NCBI RefSeq assembly: GCF_000208745.1
Contig: NC_030855.1
Span: forward strand, 11,512,744-11,576,743
DNA length: 64,000 nt
Origin: Theobroma cacao
Taxonomy: Eukaryota; Streptophyta; Magnoliopsida; Malvales; Malvaceae
Direction of reading: 5' to 3'
Both the position numbers and the translations under genes were made by a program. The notes beneath the pieces were generated by a model that saw only the letters and a program-made list of their open reading frames with translations, was not told where the DNA came from and made no database searches. Shown here one piece after another: positions 45,969 through 57,053 of this stretch. Position 1 is the first letter of the stretch. The number at the start of each line of letters is the position of its first letter.

Positions 45969-46861
45969 CTGGGTCATCATCAGCTCATGTGCACTCCCAC
46001 ACGCACATAGCTGGGTAATCATTATCACATAAAAAAAAAACATCCAATGCATATTATACATATCAACATATTGTGATAACACATGAACCATTATATGGCA
46101 CACTTTCATAAGATAGAAACATTCACCAAAGGCTTGTTCCCTAGGTAGAATTTTAAGGAAAAGTTGGATAAAATCATTCAAAGGTTTTGTGCAAATACAT
46201 TCACATTCCTACAATAATTTTGAAATGCAAGTTCACTCACCTGTATTCGTTAAATCTTTACTTAACTCCAACTTCCTCTAATGGTCCAAATGGGGTGGTG
46301 GGGCTTCGTTGGAACCTATCATCACATTAACATCATCACCATCAACCCAACTTGGCATTAATACTATTCCAAAGCTATTTTCTAAATTGAGTTCTACTAG
46401 TCATTCCTATTAGTTTCCAACTACCATTAGATGGCTATTAATTGCACTACTCTAGTCACACTAAAAATGATTAAACAATCTCAATAATAACACTCACAAA
46501 TCAAATTACTAGGCATTATCAACAACTAAAAAAAAAAAAGTTTAATTCACTACTCACCTTGGTAGCTTTGTAAATTTGAAATTCTATCCAATAATTTTCA
46601 AGCTATTATAGAAACTCTCTTTTTCTCTCTCTAAAACACCTAGCTAGTGAGAGAGAATATGGAAGTAAGACTTTTCAAGGGTTTTAAAGTGAAAGAGCAC
46701 AAAGGTTCTATGAAAGGGTGCACAAAAGTATGAAAAGTGAAGCTAGCTTAAGAGAGTTATGGAAGCTTGAAGAGAACTGCCATGAATGATGAAAAACGTG
46801 AGAGGGAAGAAGAAAGAAGAAGAAACTGCTGGAGAATGAAGAAGCTGCTGGAATAAAAGGA

Positions 46862-46870
46862 TATTTATAG
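46862..46870 (-). promoter_or_regulatory. LTR TATA box
   Basis: The minus strand reads CTATAAATA at the conserved type-A position. Confidence 0.6.
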
Positions 46871-47435
46871 CTCAAGCTTATCCAACTCCACTTAAATTAC
46901 GAAAATGCCCTCAACAAGTTAGCTTGTTCTCCTCTAATCCTTTGTGTAATCTTTTTACTCTTTTTACACTGAGAAAAAGTCCATAATGGTCTAGAAATAC
47001 TTGGGTTCACGAAAAGTTAAAAATTTTGACTCGAGATGAAAAATGACCATTTTGCCCTTACATTGGAAATCATTATTATTTTTATTTCCTTCGTCATTTA
47101 CCTTTATTTTCATCATTCATTTATGCCTTAGGCCTACTTAGGCCTTAATATTGTTTGAAAGCATACTTTTAGGGCTCACTAAAGAAAATTACCCTTGGTC
47201 TAGGTTATCGTGTCTACACTTAGTTAAGGGCCTATAAGGGTCGAGGTCTCTAATATGAGGCCATATCATTATCCCCAACATCTCCAAAGATCATCACACA
47301 CATCATTTGACTTACATTCAAAGCTAATCAAAGTTATTCAAATCATTCTCCACGGCACACTCTAGTCGTTGGAGTATTATATCAATTTATATCACATTTA
47401 TCTAAGCCTCACCAAGGCTATCTTATGTCATATAC

Positions 47436-47462
47436 AAATCAAATCAAATCAAATCAAATCAA
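47436..47462. repeat. (AAATC)n microsatellite
   Basis: There are five tandem copies of aaatc. Confidence 0.95.
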
Positions 47463-49189
47463 CGAGTGATCCTCCCTAGACATAGTTAAATCTTGCTTAG
47501 TGGCCAACAAGCAAAAAAACAAATCATGCACAGGGCAAAGCTGCTAGCAAAGAACAAATCATAAGCGTGTCTAAGCAATGGGTAGAAAACAAATCACGCA
47601 CAGCATCGGAGTAGCTAGTAGAGAATCAAATCATTGACTAGAGTAATCTCTTGATGGTCAGCATCACTTGGAGTATTCCTAGATGGGTGCCATCAAAGCA
47701 CTCTAGGCGAGAATCACAAGCGAGACTAATACCACCATCCCTACTGACCACTATCCCTAGAGGCACATATAGAGTCCAAGGGTAATGGAATCCACTCAAC
47801 CTCAAGTCAAATCAACATTCGAAATTCATCCCTCAAATGGAACACTAATCCGTAATGAGGCCATCATGCCTCTGTCCTTCCATATGTCCTCAACAAATCA
47901 CAAATCACATTTATCGAACTTGAATCTTCTATAAGCTCGTTAGAGCTCTAAGTGCCATACTAATTCATAAATCATATTGTTATATCATTTAATTAGCCTC
48001 TTTAGCCTCACATACGTAAACAATTCACATCAAATATCAAAATACGTGGCCTCACATACTCAAGCAAATAGGCCTTAATAATCATAGCTCCTTGGTCGTA
48101 AATGCATCAACAATCTCATTTTTAAATTAGCCATGGCCTAATAACTGCATATACATGGCAATTTCACATCAAATCATGCATCAACATTTCATCGATAATT
48201 AGGCAGTCTATTCCCACATCATGGTATAGCCATCACATTAACTTAGTCATAGCATATCCAGAAGCCTTTAAGATCATATATCACCTAGATATCTAACAGC
48301 TTATGCTTCTCAATAGCAATCATAAACAGACACATATATTAATATATATTAATAATGTACTAGCCTAGGCATACTCATCTAGGCATTAACAAAATAATTC
48401 AATGGACCATCGCAGTGCATATCATCATACGTAATGCATCACATGTATTTTCAAAGATAAACCCCACTCATAGTGATAAATTGGAGGTACTCCACAGCCA
48501 AGCTTCAATCCATAGCCTCCAACAATATTTCAACTCATAAATATGTCCAAATTGCTCAATCTTCCCTTAAGCACATAAAAACATCACAAAACTAATTAAA
48601 TCTTGGTTTTCAATAAATGCCAGCTTTTCTAAAAATAAGTAAATCTTGGCCAATCTAACATATAAGCTCAAATCCTTCAACAACGAGCTAAACCCATACC
48701 TTAGAAGTTATATTGCATGAATCTTAGCTTCAAATTCCAATCAAATTGGGGGAGATTTACCTAAGCTGGAGAAATTGGATTTCTTAAAATCTAATAGATT
48801 AAATTGAAAAACAATTAGTAAAAACGTTTAATCTTACCTCAATAATGTTTTCCCAAGCTCGAATTAGCTCCAAATTGCTCCAAATAGCTCTAAGAATCCA
48901 TTTGTGACTTAAGGTTTTAAACGGGTAGATAGAGAAAACATAAATCATCAAAACCTAGTTTTTTAGCATGAAATCCTTACCTTTGGTACTTAGAATCCAA
49001 GATTTATTGTTGGTGATTGAAGGTTTTCGATGGTCTCAACTTTCAGAGAAAATGGTTGGAGGAATGAGAAGTTGAGAGAAAAATGAAAAATTTTCAGTTT
49101 TAGGGCTTTTAAGCCTGTTTTAGGCAAACTGGGTAACTTGTAGTTGATCTTGGACTAGAAAGTTTTTTGATTCACCCATTTCCCCTTCA

Positions 49190-49432
49190 CCAGAATGACT
49201 ATGGAGGGTCTGTAGTCAACTTTGGACTAGAATGTCTACTTTTTACTCAATTTTCCTTCACAGGATCGACTATGAGGGTCTATAGTCGATTCTAGACCAG
49301 AAGGTTTTATATTTCTCCCATTTTTCCTTCCTAAGATTGACTATAGAGGGCCCATAGTCAATCTTGGACTAGAATGCATGACCTCCCCTTCTTTTTACTT
49401 CATAAGATCGACCCTCTATGCACTAGGATAGA
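49190..49432. repeat. 71-bp tandem hairpin array in the LTR of G
   Basis: Four units start at about 49192, 49263, 49334 and 49405. Each has inverted arms: ATCGACTAT..ATAGTCGAT in unit 2, GATTGACTAT..ATAGTCAATC in unit 3, a shorter TGACTA..TAGTCA in unit 1. The last unit is truncated. Confidence 0.85.
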
Positions 49433-49793
49433 CTTTTTAGGTCTAGATTTGTAAAAATTGATTTTTTGCAAAGCTAAACCCATTTTAATGTCTCCTACAA
49501 CCTCAAATCATTCATATATGACTCAAACCTTTACTCAAATACTCAAACATAAGATCGAAGCTCTAATCTAAGTTATCAATCCTTTAGATTCCTCTAATAT
49601 GTTCAGAAAAGTTTTGCTTACGTATCATAAGGCATGCTTATTACACAAAACACATCCACATATCATCAAGAAGTCTCCAAATATATAACAATTTCAATAT
49701 TATTCTCTCTACACATAATAGTTCACTTGCATACTCCACAAGCATACACATCGAGGTTCAAATTTACTCTTTAATAACTTAGCCCCTATCACA

Positions 49794-50370
49794 TATAGGG
49801 CATGTCAAAATCATCACTGTTACAAGGTGGTGGAGGATGTTTGACTTGAGCAGTCCTTTGATTTGCATCTTTTTCATCATCTTTCTTTTCAACTTTAACA
49901 TTTACCTCTTCATCATCAACATGCTCTTTTAAAGATTCAATTGATTTTTCACTTACCCTTTCAACTTCATTTCCACTCCATAGGATGATTGCCTTGCATT
50001 GTTCCTTACCTTTGGGATTGGCTTCAGTATCACTTGGCAAAGTGCATTGGGGTTTATTATTGATGGAGCTAGCAAGTAGTCCCAATTGAGTCTCAAGATT
50101 GCGAATTGATGCCGCTTGACTTTGAATAATGGCATCATTCTTTGCCATGTATGCATTATTTTGTGCCATAAATTGCATGAGCATCTCTTCCATTATTGAC
50201 TTCTTTTAAGGGACACGAGATTTGGCTTGTTGTGGAAAGCCATGAAGGATGTTTGGTCTTGGATTTACAGGACTTGGGTTGTTATTTCATGAAAAGTTTG
50301 AATGGTTCCTCCAACTAGGATTGTAGGTGTTGGAATAAGGATTATTCTGTTGCTTGTTGAAGTTCCCAAC
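49794..50370 (-). pseudogene. gag: Athila-type gag, C-terminal part
   Basis: On the minus strand a 134-residue open stretch (50193 down to 49789) has the Athila Gag C-terminal pattern: MAQNNAYMAKNDAIIQSQAASIR, LETQLGLLASSIN, TLPSDTEANPKGKEQCKAI, LWSGNEVE, then an acidic tail and PPPP. Upstream (50194-50370) the frame reads FNKQQNNPYSNTYNPSWRNH with a stop where Trp is expected. It joins the middle part across the LTR insertion 50371-53099. Its 3' continuation is cut by element G at 49793. Confidence 0.82.
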
Positions 50371-50997
50371 TGTCACGACCCAATTTTCGGGCCATGACCG
50401 GCACATGGGCCCAATGGACATAATCCACTAAGCCCAAGCAAGCCTATTAATCTAACATGTTTATCATTCCATCATAAACTGCTAAGTCACATTTCATAAC
50501 TTAGAAGCAAAATATTACTACACATTGCCATCTCATACTGGCATACCAAACAAGTGTATATACATTGTCTACAACATATATATTAACAATTTACATTAGG
50601 TTCGTCTATACACAACAAAATAATACTCGATTTCCAGCAGAGGGACTCGGATGAATGTACAGCTACTGAATGCTGAGACACCTATCAAAATATGGACACA
50701 AGTCTACAGGGACACCTCGTCTTAGTTACCGGCTGCCTTGTGATTTTAAAACATGAATTTGAAAATGGTGAGTATAAACCCAGTGAGTGAACAAGGAAGG
50801 GAACAAGCAACAATTAGAGAGAATTTAAAATCATGATGCACTTGTTTCAAAACAATGCAATTTAGTTCCATTCATATTAAAAACCTCTCATCAAGCCCTT
50901 AAATGATTAATCATTTGGAAATCATGAACCCATACATAACGAACCATTTGAAGAATGAAAGCTTCAATGATACAAAAGCAAGTCAAATACAACAACG

Positions 50998-51530
50998 AAT
51001 CTTCGCTGCAGCGGAAAGGCATTCTCGCTGCAGCGAGAATGAATTTTCGTTGCAGTGACATTGGGATTTAGTTATTAGCTGAACAAGGGTTTCTCAATTG
51101 GTCGAGGGTTTCTCACTAAACCTCTTCATTTTAAACTTAACTCATTTAGTCCTTAATGTTGGAAGTCCATGCTCAGATATGGTAGCAAAGAAGTGAAAAA
51201 TAGGGTAGCAATTGGACAAGATAAGAGACAAAACAGAAAGTTTTTCGGTGCAGCGAGATTGAATCTCGCTACAGGGAAATTGTAACCTAGAAACAGAAAG
51301 TTTCTCGCTGCAGCGAGATTGAATCTCGCTACAGCAAAATTATAACCCAGAAACAGAAAGTTTCTAGCTGCAGCGAGAATGAATTTCGCTGCAGCGACAA
51401 GCTACAGTGTCATTCTTGTTGCAGCGAAATGCATTCTCACTGCAATGAGTTTCTGGCCAATCTACCCCTTCAAACCCTAGAGTTTCTCATTGCAGCAAAA
51501 ATGATTCCCGCTGCAGCGAGAAACAGGGCA
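50998..51530. repeat. CTGCAG palindrome array, best preserved copy
   Basis: About a dozen units include tcgctgcagcgagaatgaat, tttctcgctgcagcgagatt and tttctagctgcagcgagaat. The 18-nt perfect palindrome TTCTCGCTGCAGCGAGAA or near forms recur at about 20-60-bp spacing. Confidence 0.9.
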
Positions 51531-51756
51531 CCAATGAAAAATTTGCCCTTCTTCCCAAAGAAAAACCACCCTACTAAAATGTCCAAACCAACATGAAATG
51601 CATAACAATTTTTTACAGTTTAACATGTCAAGTTTCACATGCATTACAACCATATACCATTACTCATTAATTTCCTATATCACACATATATACATATGTA
51701 TATATGTGTATGTATACCCAGCATCATCATGCACACCATCCCATCATCATCATCAC

Positions 51757-51885
51757 CAGCTCATGCGCACTCCCTACTCGCACATGGCTGGGTCATCACC
51801 GAGTTATGTGCACTCCCTACTCGCACATAACCGGGTCATCATCGGCTTATGCGCACTCCCTACTCGCACATAGCCAAATCAATAT
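51757..51885. repeat. 43-bp hairpin minisatellite
   Basis: GCACTCCC recurs at 51767, 51810 and 51853, an exact 43-bp period. The arms differ between units but stay complementary: CAGCTCATGCGC/GCACATGGCTG, GTTATGTGC/GCACATAAC, GGCTTATGCGC/GCACATAGCC. Confidence 0.93.
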
Positions 51886-52704
51886 CATTACACAACAATG
51901 TATTCACATACATATATATCAACACAATGTGGTAGTGCATGAATCAATAATAGTCACATGTCACAACATGGAGACAATCTATCAAAAGCTTGTTCCCAAG
52001 GCACTTGTTTTCATGAAAAGCTTGATAATTCATTCAAATGTTTGGCAAATACATTATATCCCCAAAACAAGTTTTGAAGGCAGTCCACTCACTGATTTAT
52101 TATTGAGCATTTAGTTGACTCTAATTCTCGTAATGATCCAATTGGAAGGATGGGACTTCATTAGAACCTAGGATCACATTAGCATAAACAATAGGTCAAT
52201 TCACACACTATGAACCCTAAAAGCTATCTCTTAGCTAGCTTTCAATTGCCACATTAAATGGCTATCTATGTTCACTATCTTAATCCCTAAAAAAGTAATG
52301 AACATACTCAACAATAAAATAGCTCTTAATCTAAATTACTAGTCATTATTCATAGCTAAAAATCAAGCTTGGTTCATCACTCGCCCTAAGGTTCCTTTGT
52401 AGTTGAATTCTCTTCCAATAGCTTCCAAATAAATTGGGTAATTCTTTCTTTCTCTCTCTAAAATGCCCAACTAGTGAGAGAAAGTTTGGAAATAAGCTTT
52501 ATCAAGGGTTTTGAAGTGAGAGAGTGAAAGAATTAAAGAGTTCTAGTCAAAAAGGCTCAAAGGTATGGAAAACTAGAGCTAGAGAGAGAAAATTTTGCAA
52601 GCTCCATATCAAGCTTCCATGGAGTTTTGAAGAAACGTGAGAGGGAAGAAGAAGAATAAGACAAGCTGCTGGAAAAATGGGAGAAGAAGCTGCTGGAAGA
52701 AAGA

Positions 52705-52713
52705 TATTTATAG
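52705..52713 (-). promoter_or_regulatory. LTR TATA box
   Basis: The minus strand reads CTATAAATA at the conserved type-A position. Confidence 0.6.
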
Positions 52714-53099
52714 CCAATCTTATCCATTCCCTTAAAATTACGAAAATGCCTTTGACTAGTTAGTTTCTTCTCATGCAACCTTTTGTGTAATCTTTTTGCT
52801 CTTTTGACACTAGGACAAGGTCCATAATGGTCTAAACATACTTGGGTTCATAAAAATTTAAAATTTTAACTTGAGGTGAAAAATGACCATTTTGCCCTTG
52901 TTATGAAAATTGTTGAAACTTTTATTTTCTTTGTGTTTTCATCAGTACACATCATTTATGCAGTCTTATACCTATTTAGACCTTAAATTATCATAAAACT
53001 TTCTTCTGGGAGCTTATTAGAGAAAATGACGAAACTACCTCTAGCTCATATTATTACATCTATGCTTAGTTACAAGCTTATAAAGGTTGGGGTCTCACA

Positions 53100-53524
53100 C
53101 CAACAAACTAAACTGCTTCAGAATTAGATGGACATTGATCACTAAAATGGCTATCTCCACACAAGTCAAGAGTTACAAAGGAGTTTTGAACAGCATTAAA
53201 CCTCATTGTATCAAATAACTTTGTCAAGGCAGTTACTTGTGCAGCCAAGGCATTAAGTTCATCAATCTCATAAACACCAGCAATTTTTCTAAAACCAGAT
53301 CTTGCTAAAAGCCATTGGTAATTATTGGATGCCATCTCTTCCAACAAGTTATAAGCTTTATCAGGATTCTTACCCATTAAAGCCCCACCAATTGCGGCAT
53401 CAATTGTAGATCTGATTGAACTTACCAAACCATTATAAAATGTCTAAATTGTTGCCATTGAGGAATCTCATGGTGTGGACATCTTCTAAGAAAATCTTTA
53501 AATCTCTCCTAAGCCTCATATAAT
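53100..53524 (-). pseudogene. gag: Athila-type gag, middle part
   Basis: The open stretch 53428-53108 encodes DAAIGGALMGK, NLLEEMASNNYQW and GVYEIDELNALAAQVTAL, and a zinc-knuckle-like CGDSHFSDQC, all characteristic of Athila Gag. Upstream (53430-53524) the frame is shifted but still shows the decayed ...YEAWERFKDLLRRCPHH-type region. It links to the N-terminal part across the R5 LTR, and to the C-terminal part across the LTR at 50371. Confidence 0.85.
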
Positions 53525-54061
53525 TGTTGGGTGAGGGCTGATCATGCATCAAATGCAAATAAAACGTAGCAAAAATAAATTTAACAATTAATATTACGGC
53601 TCACCCTCTTAGGATCTCTTTCACTCTAAATTGAGTACAGAATTAAATTAAAAATAAAAGTATATGATCATATCACTTTACCTAAATAACAAAGGTTGAT
53701 GAATCCTTTGTTAAACCACCAAATTAGCCTTCGAAAAAGCTCAACCACCTCAGCTCGGTTGTTGCAAACCAAAACTGTCCAAGGAATCCTTGTGCAGCCT
53801 CTAATGGTGATCCACACCAATGGATAAGAAAATCCTTCTGTAAGGATTCAGAGTGCTAAGCCTTAACAATGTGGTAGCAAAGATGAGTTTCATAAACTCA
53901 AAATCCACACAAAATTGTGGGGCTGAACACACAAAAATGAAGTGAATGAAAACTATTTTCTTCACACAAGGAACGGCAAGACAAAAGAATTTCTAATGTG
54001 TCGTTCACTCTTTTTTTTTTTTAGCCGTTCTCCACTTTCTTGTTTAGAGGCTATAGCAAGG

Positions 54062-54069
54062 TATTTATA
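54062..54069 (-). promoter_or_regulatory. R5 LTR TATA box
   Basis: The minus strand reads TATAAATA inside the palindrome CAAGGTATTTATACCTTG. Confidence 0.45.
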
Positions 54070-54159
54070 CCTTGGATTAATTTTAAACCCTAATTACAAA
54101 ACCATTTTGTAATTACCAATTAATCTAATCATTTAATTAAATAATTTAATTAAGTTCTT

Positions 54160-54310
54160 AAGAAGCCCGATTAACTTAATTGATTAGGCCAAATAACTTA
54201 ATTAAACAATTTAATTAATTACGCCCAATGATTTAATTAAACAAATTTAATCAATTAGGCCCAATGACTTAATTAAACAATTTAATTAATTAGGCACAAC
54301 TTAATTAAAC
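54160..54310. repeat. AT-rich tandem repeat in R5
   Basis: Three to four units of about 43 bp share 'ttaattaaacaatttaat' and 'aggcccaatga'. Confidence 0.75.
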
Positions 54311-55460
54311 AATTTTAATTAAGTGCTTGAGAAGCACATAACTTCTAATTCGATTAAGTCTAACTTAATCACCTCTGCCATTTTATTTTCAATATTCATT
54401 TTAGGTGTGTGACCCAGTAGGCTTCCAATATGTTGGCAATGAACTCAACATATAATTCTTAAGTTAAACTTAGAATTAGATAAATTTAAACTGCTTTAAA
54501 TTTATCATTAATCAAGTTAACTACCTAGAGTTCATAGACTAAGATTGGGATCTAGAAATCCATCATAGCCACCCAAATGTTAGAAGAGTCAAGATGGTTT
54601 GACTCAACCTTTCAGTGTAATTCATTCCCTCATCATATATCCCGGAGTTGATAAGAGTATGGTGCAGTGTCTACTCTTATTGACCTCTATATTCGTTCTT
54701 AAAGTTTGATCATTAGCTTTATAAAGACTTATGAAACTCTGTTCATAATCTTTAAGTCGCCTTGGCCAAGGACTTCAATAAGCTAATATCAACCACGAAC
54801 AGCTAGGATATGTCCCCTACATCACTTGGGGTGATGATTCCTATCTTAACCACTCATTTGCCTTCACATGCTTCATACTATACCCAAAAGCATCCTGTTT
54901 TGGCATCCTTGGTTAGGCACCCGTAGGGATGAAATCAAAGCATAGCACTTCACACATAAGACAACCTGGTGTCTCAAGTCTAGGGAGTATTTACACAACT
55001 AACACTTGAGAAGTATTGCATAGACATTTGAGTGAAATACCAAATGCACTTCTCATGGCGGGTCATGTTCAGTGAACTTGCTTTCCTAAGCAAGCACCTA
55101 CATTCTAGTTCCAAGTATCTCTATACTTCAACCTATGAGATCGATTGCTTACTTTTCAAGTAAGGAACATAGAATGTACCAGTCTCTAAGTATCATTGAT
55201 GTCTAGTCTCAATGATACATTGACTAGGAACATTTTAAGATTACGCTTTGATGCATAAGGATCTCATAACTGCAATCTATTACAATTCCCTTGCAAGGCA
55301 TATTAATCTCATGGACTTCATCTAATTAGACTTATAACTTGTTATAATAGATGTCTTATTGATAAAGGAAAAATTTTAATCATTCAACATGAATGATGTT
55401 GTTGTATGATTAGAATCAAGCCTTAACCAATCCCAATTGGCTGCAAGGCTCATCCCAACA

Positions 55461-56025
55461 TTAATGACTCACCATCAAATTGTGTGAATGAGGTTATATT
55501 ATTCTTCAACCTTGCAGTCTTGGCAGGTGGGATGAATTTTGCTAAAAATGTTTGGGCTAAGTCTTCGTATGTAGTAATAGATCAGTTGGCAATGAATTTA
55601 GCAAACTTTTAACCGTATCCCTTAGCGAGAAAGGAAAAAGTCTCAGTCTAGTAGCATCATCAGTTACACCATTATATTTTAAAGTATCACAAATTTCAAA
55701 GAAATTCACAAGATGAGAATTAGGATCATCACTAGTAACCCACCAAACTGAACTGAAGACTAAAACATTTGAATGTAAACAAGCTTGATTTCAAAATTAT
55801 TTGCATTGACAAGAGGTCTTTTGATGCTTTGGTGCAAGCCTTGTAAGAGAGGAACAACATAATCTCTAAAGGCTTTGTTTTCTTCAAGAACTTGAGTGAC
55901 AACATTGTTACCATTATTATTATTATCTTCAGCCATTGTCTGATATAGAGTTTGAACTTGCAAATTTTCCTTTCAAAGTTTTCTAAAAGTTCTTTGTATC
56001 TCTGGATCAAAAGGAATAAGATTCA
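55461..56025 (-). pseudogene. gag: Athila-type gag, N-terminal part
   Basis: A Met at about 55936 gives MAEDNNNNGNNVV, then NKAFRDYVVPLLQGLHQSI, NANNFEIKLVYIQM, SSVQFGGL, and in a shifted frame FFEICDTLKYNGVTDDATRLRLFPFSLRDTVKSLLNSL. This is the classic Athila Gag order. At least one frameshift near 55730 and several stops follow. It lies some 200 bp inside the primer site, as expected for gag. Confidence 0.85.
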
Positions 56026-56134
56026 AGTTTCTTCTCTACAGACAACGACCAAAGATTCTTGAAAACAAGAAAGATAAAATTTGAATTAAGACTAAATTTG
56101 CTTGGTATTAATAATAGTAAAATTTTAAAAAACA

Positions 56135-56155
56135 ATTTCCCAACAATGACGCCAA
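56135..56155 (-). other. Athila-type primer-binding site (degenerate)
   Basis: The minus strand reads TTTGGCGTCATTGTTGGGAA, close to the tRNA-Asp-type site TGGCGCCGTTGCCGGGGA used by Athila elements, next to the LTR end. Confidence 0.75.
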
Positions 56156-56156
56156 A

Positions 56157-56545
56157 AAACTTGTTATTGATTTTTTTACCCATGCAAGTATACGTATTGA
56201 AAAGTTAATATATTGGTAAGCAGAGTATCAATCCCATAGAGAATTGATCTAAAATTACACTAAATATTAAAACTAACACAATTTAATCTCATCCAAACAA
56301 GAAAAAGTAGAAAACTAATTAGACTAGAAATTAATTAACAAAAACTAATTAACAATAATTAAAAATCAAAGCAAAAATATAATTGGATAAAAATCAAATC
56401 AAACAAGTCTAGGATTACAATATACCCACACTTCATTTCAATCTTATCTTTCTTCCTTAACTAATTCCAATGGATTGAATTACAAACCTAGAATCCTTAA
56501 TTATTTATAAGGCTCTCTCAATACTCTTATAAAAATATCTATTTT
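56157..56545 (-). repeat. Athila-type 5' LTR, inner fragment
   Basis: This is AT-rich LTR sequence ending (in sense) with a 'gggattgatactctgctta' and 'acttgcatgggt' pattern that resembles 2254-2335 plus 6208-6250. It is cut at 56546 by a G-type LTR. Confidence 0.6.
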
Positions 56546-57044
56546 TGTCACGATCCAAATCCGGGGGTTTGCGATCGACACACGAGCTCTACAGCCAAAG
56601 CCCGCTAGTCTCAAGTTAGCCTCGGAATTCAAAATGAAAAATACAAAGCCAAAGGTGTGAGACCTTGACCTTTATAGACTTGTAAAGGGAAGAATACGCG
56701 ATATCACTAATCAGGGGTAATTTCATCATTTTCTTAGTAAGCCCATAAAAGTAAGATTTTTAACAATATTATGCTTAAGTTGGCTTAAGGCATAAATGGA
56801 TGATGAAATTAGGGGTAAAATGACAAGGAAACAAAAAATTAGATGATTTTCACAATAGGGACAAAATGGTCATTTTTCACCTCGGGTTAGAATTTTAAGT
56901 TTTCATGAACTCGAGCATGTCTAGACCATTATGAACTTTGTCCTAGTGTCAAAAGAGCAAAAAGATTGCATAAAAGATTATAGGAGAATAAGCTAATTTG
57001 TGGAGGGGTAATTTCGTAATTTTCAGGGAATGGATAAGCTTGGG

Positions 57045-57053
57045 CTATAAATA
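57045..57053 (+). promoter_or_regulatory. LTR TATA box
   Basis: CTATAAATA lies 390 bp into the LTR and is conserved in six type-A copies. Confidence 0.7.

Larger units (their letters stand above)
44636..47250 (-). mobile_element. Solo type-A LTR in the LTR of G, with an assembly gap
   Basis: It starts TGTCATGACCCAAATTCC and ends GGTCGAGGTCTC; the terminal ACA is not recognisable. It contains palindromes (45280-45625), a TA tract running into a 152-N gap (45817-45968), part of the hairpin minisatellite and a TATA box (46862-46870, minus). Instead of a clean 5-bp duplication the flanks share an imperfect repeat of about 27 bp around 'catatcattatcccc'. Confidence 0.8.
20884..49793 (-). mobile_element. 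Element G 5' LTR, split by two LTR insertions
   Basis: The LTR pieces are 20884-21152, 44327-44635 and 47251-49793, about 3.1 kb together. It starts TGTCACGACCC and ends 'agcccctatcaca' in plus-strand order. The joint 21152/44327 is supported by the second G copy, which reads straight through (59300-59335: ggcacagtgtgcc). The right end interrupts the Athila-type gag, so G inserted there. The left partner LTR of G was not found in the window. Confidence 0.7.
47251..49793 (-). repeat. Element G LTR, main part
   Basis: This is the last and largest piece of the G LTR. It is non-coding and carries an AAATC pentamer run (47436-47462) and a 71-bp-period hairpin array (49190-49432). It ends 'cccctatcaca' at 49793, where the Athila-type gag frame resumes. 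Confidence 0.6.
50371..53099 (-). mobile_element. Solo type-A LTR in the Athila-type gag
   Basis: It is 2729 bp, starting TGTCACGACCCAATTTTCG and ending GGGGTCTCACA, with the perfect duplication CCAAC (50366-50370 and 53100-53104). Removing it rejoins the gag frame (EAV...FVG then NFNKQQNN). It holds the best preserved palindrome array (50998-51530) and three regular 43-bp hairpin units (51757-51885). Confidence 0.92.
53525..55460 (-). mobile_element. R5: copia-like solo LTR in Athila-type gag
   Basis: It begins TGTTGGGTGAGG and ends GGCTCATCCCAACA, the TGTTGG...CCAACA ends common in Ty1/copia LTRs. Its flanks ATAAT (53520-53524) and TTAAT (55461-55465) are a 5-bp duplication with one change, and the gag frame (DGES then LYEAW) rejoins when it is removed. 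It is 1936 bp with no coding region. A TATA-like TATAAATA on the minus strand (54062-54069) suggests minus orientation. AT-rich tandem units with 'ggcccaatga' lie at 54160-54310. Confidence 0.82.

Noticed and set aside
45699..46181. 160-residue frame
   Set aside because: About a third is N from the gap; it is an artefact.
47251..49789. Possible host gene between the LTR at 44636 and the Athila gag
   Set aside because: No conserved protein motif in six frames, and it continues the G LTR on both sides of the insertion.
51757..51885. Regular repeats with apparent spacers, CRISPR-like
   Set aside because: The period is 43 bp with the whole unit repeated, there are no unique spacers, no cas genes, and the setting is a plant LTR. 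It is a minisatellite.
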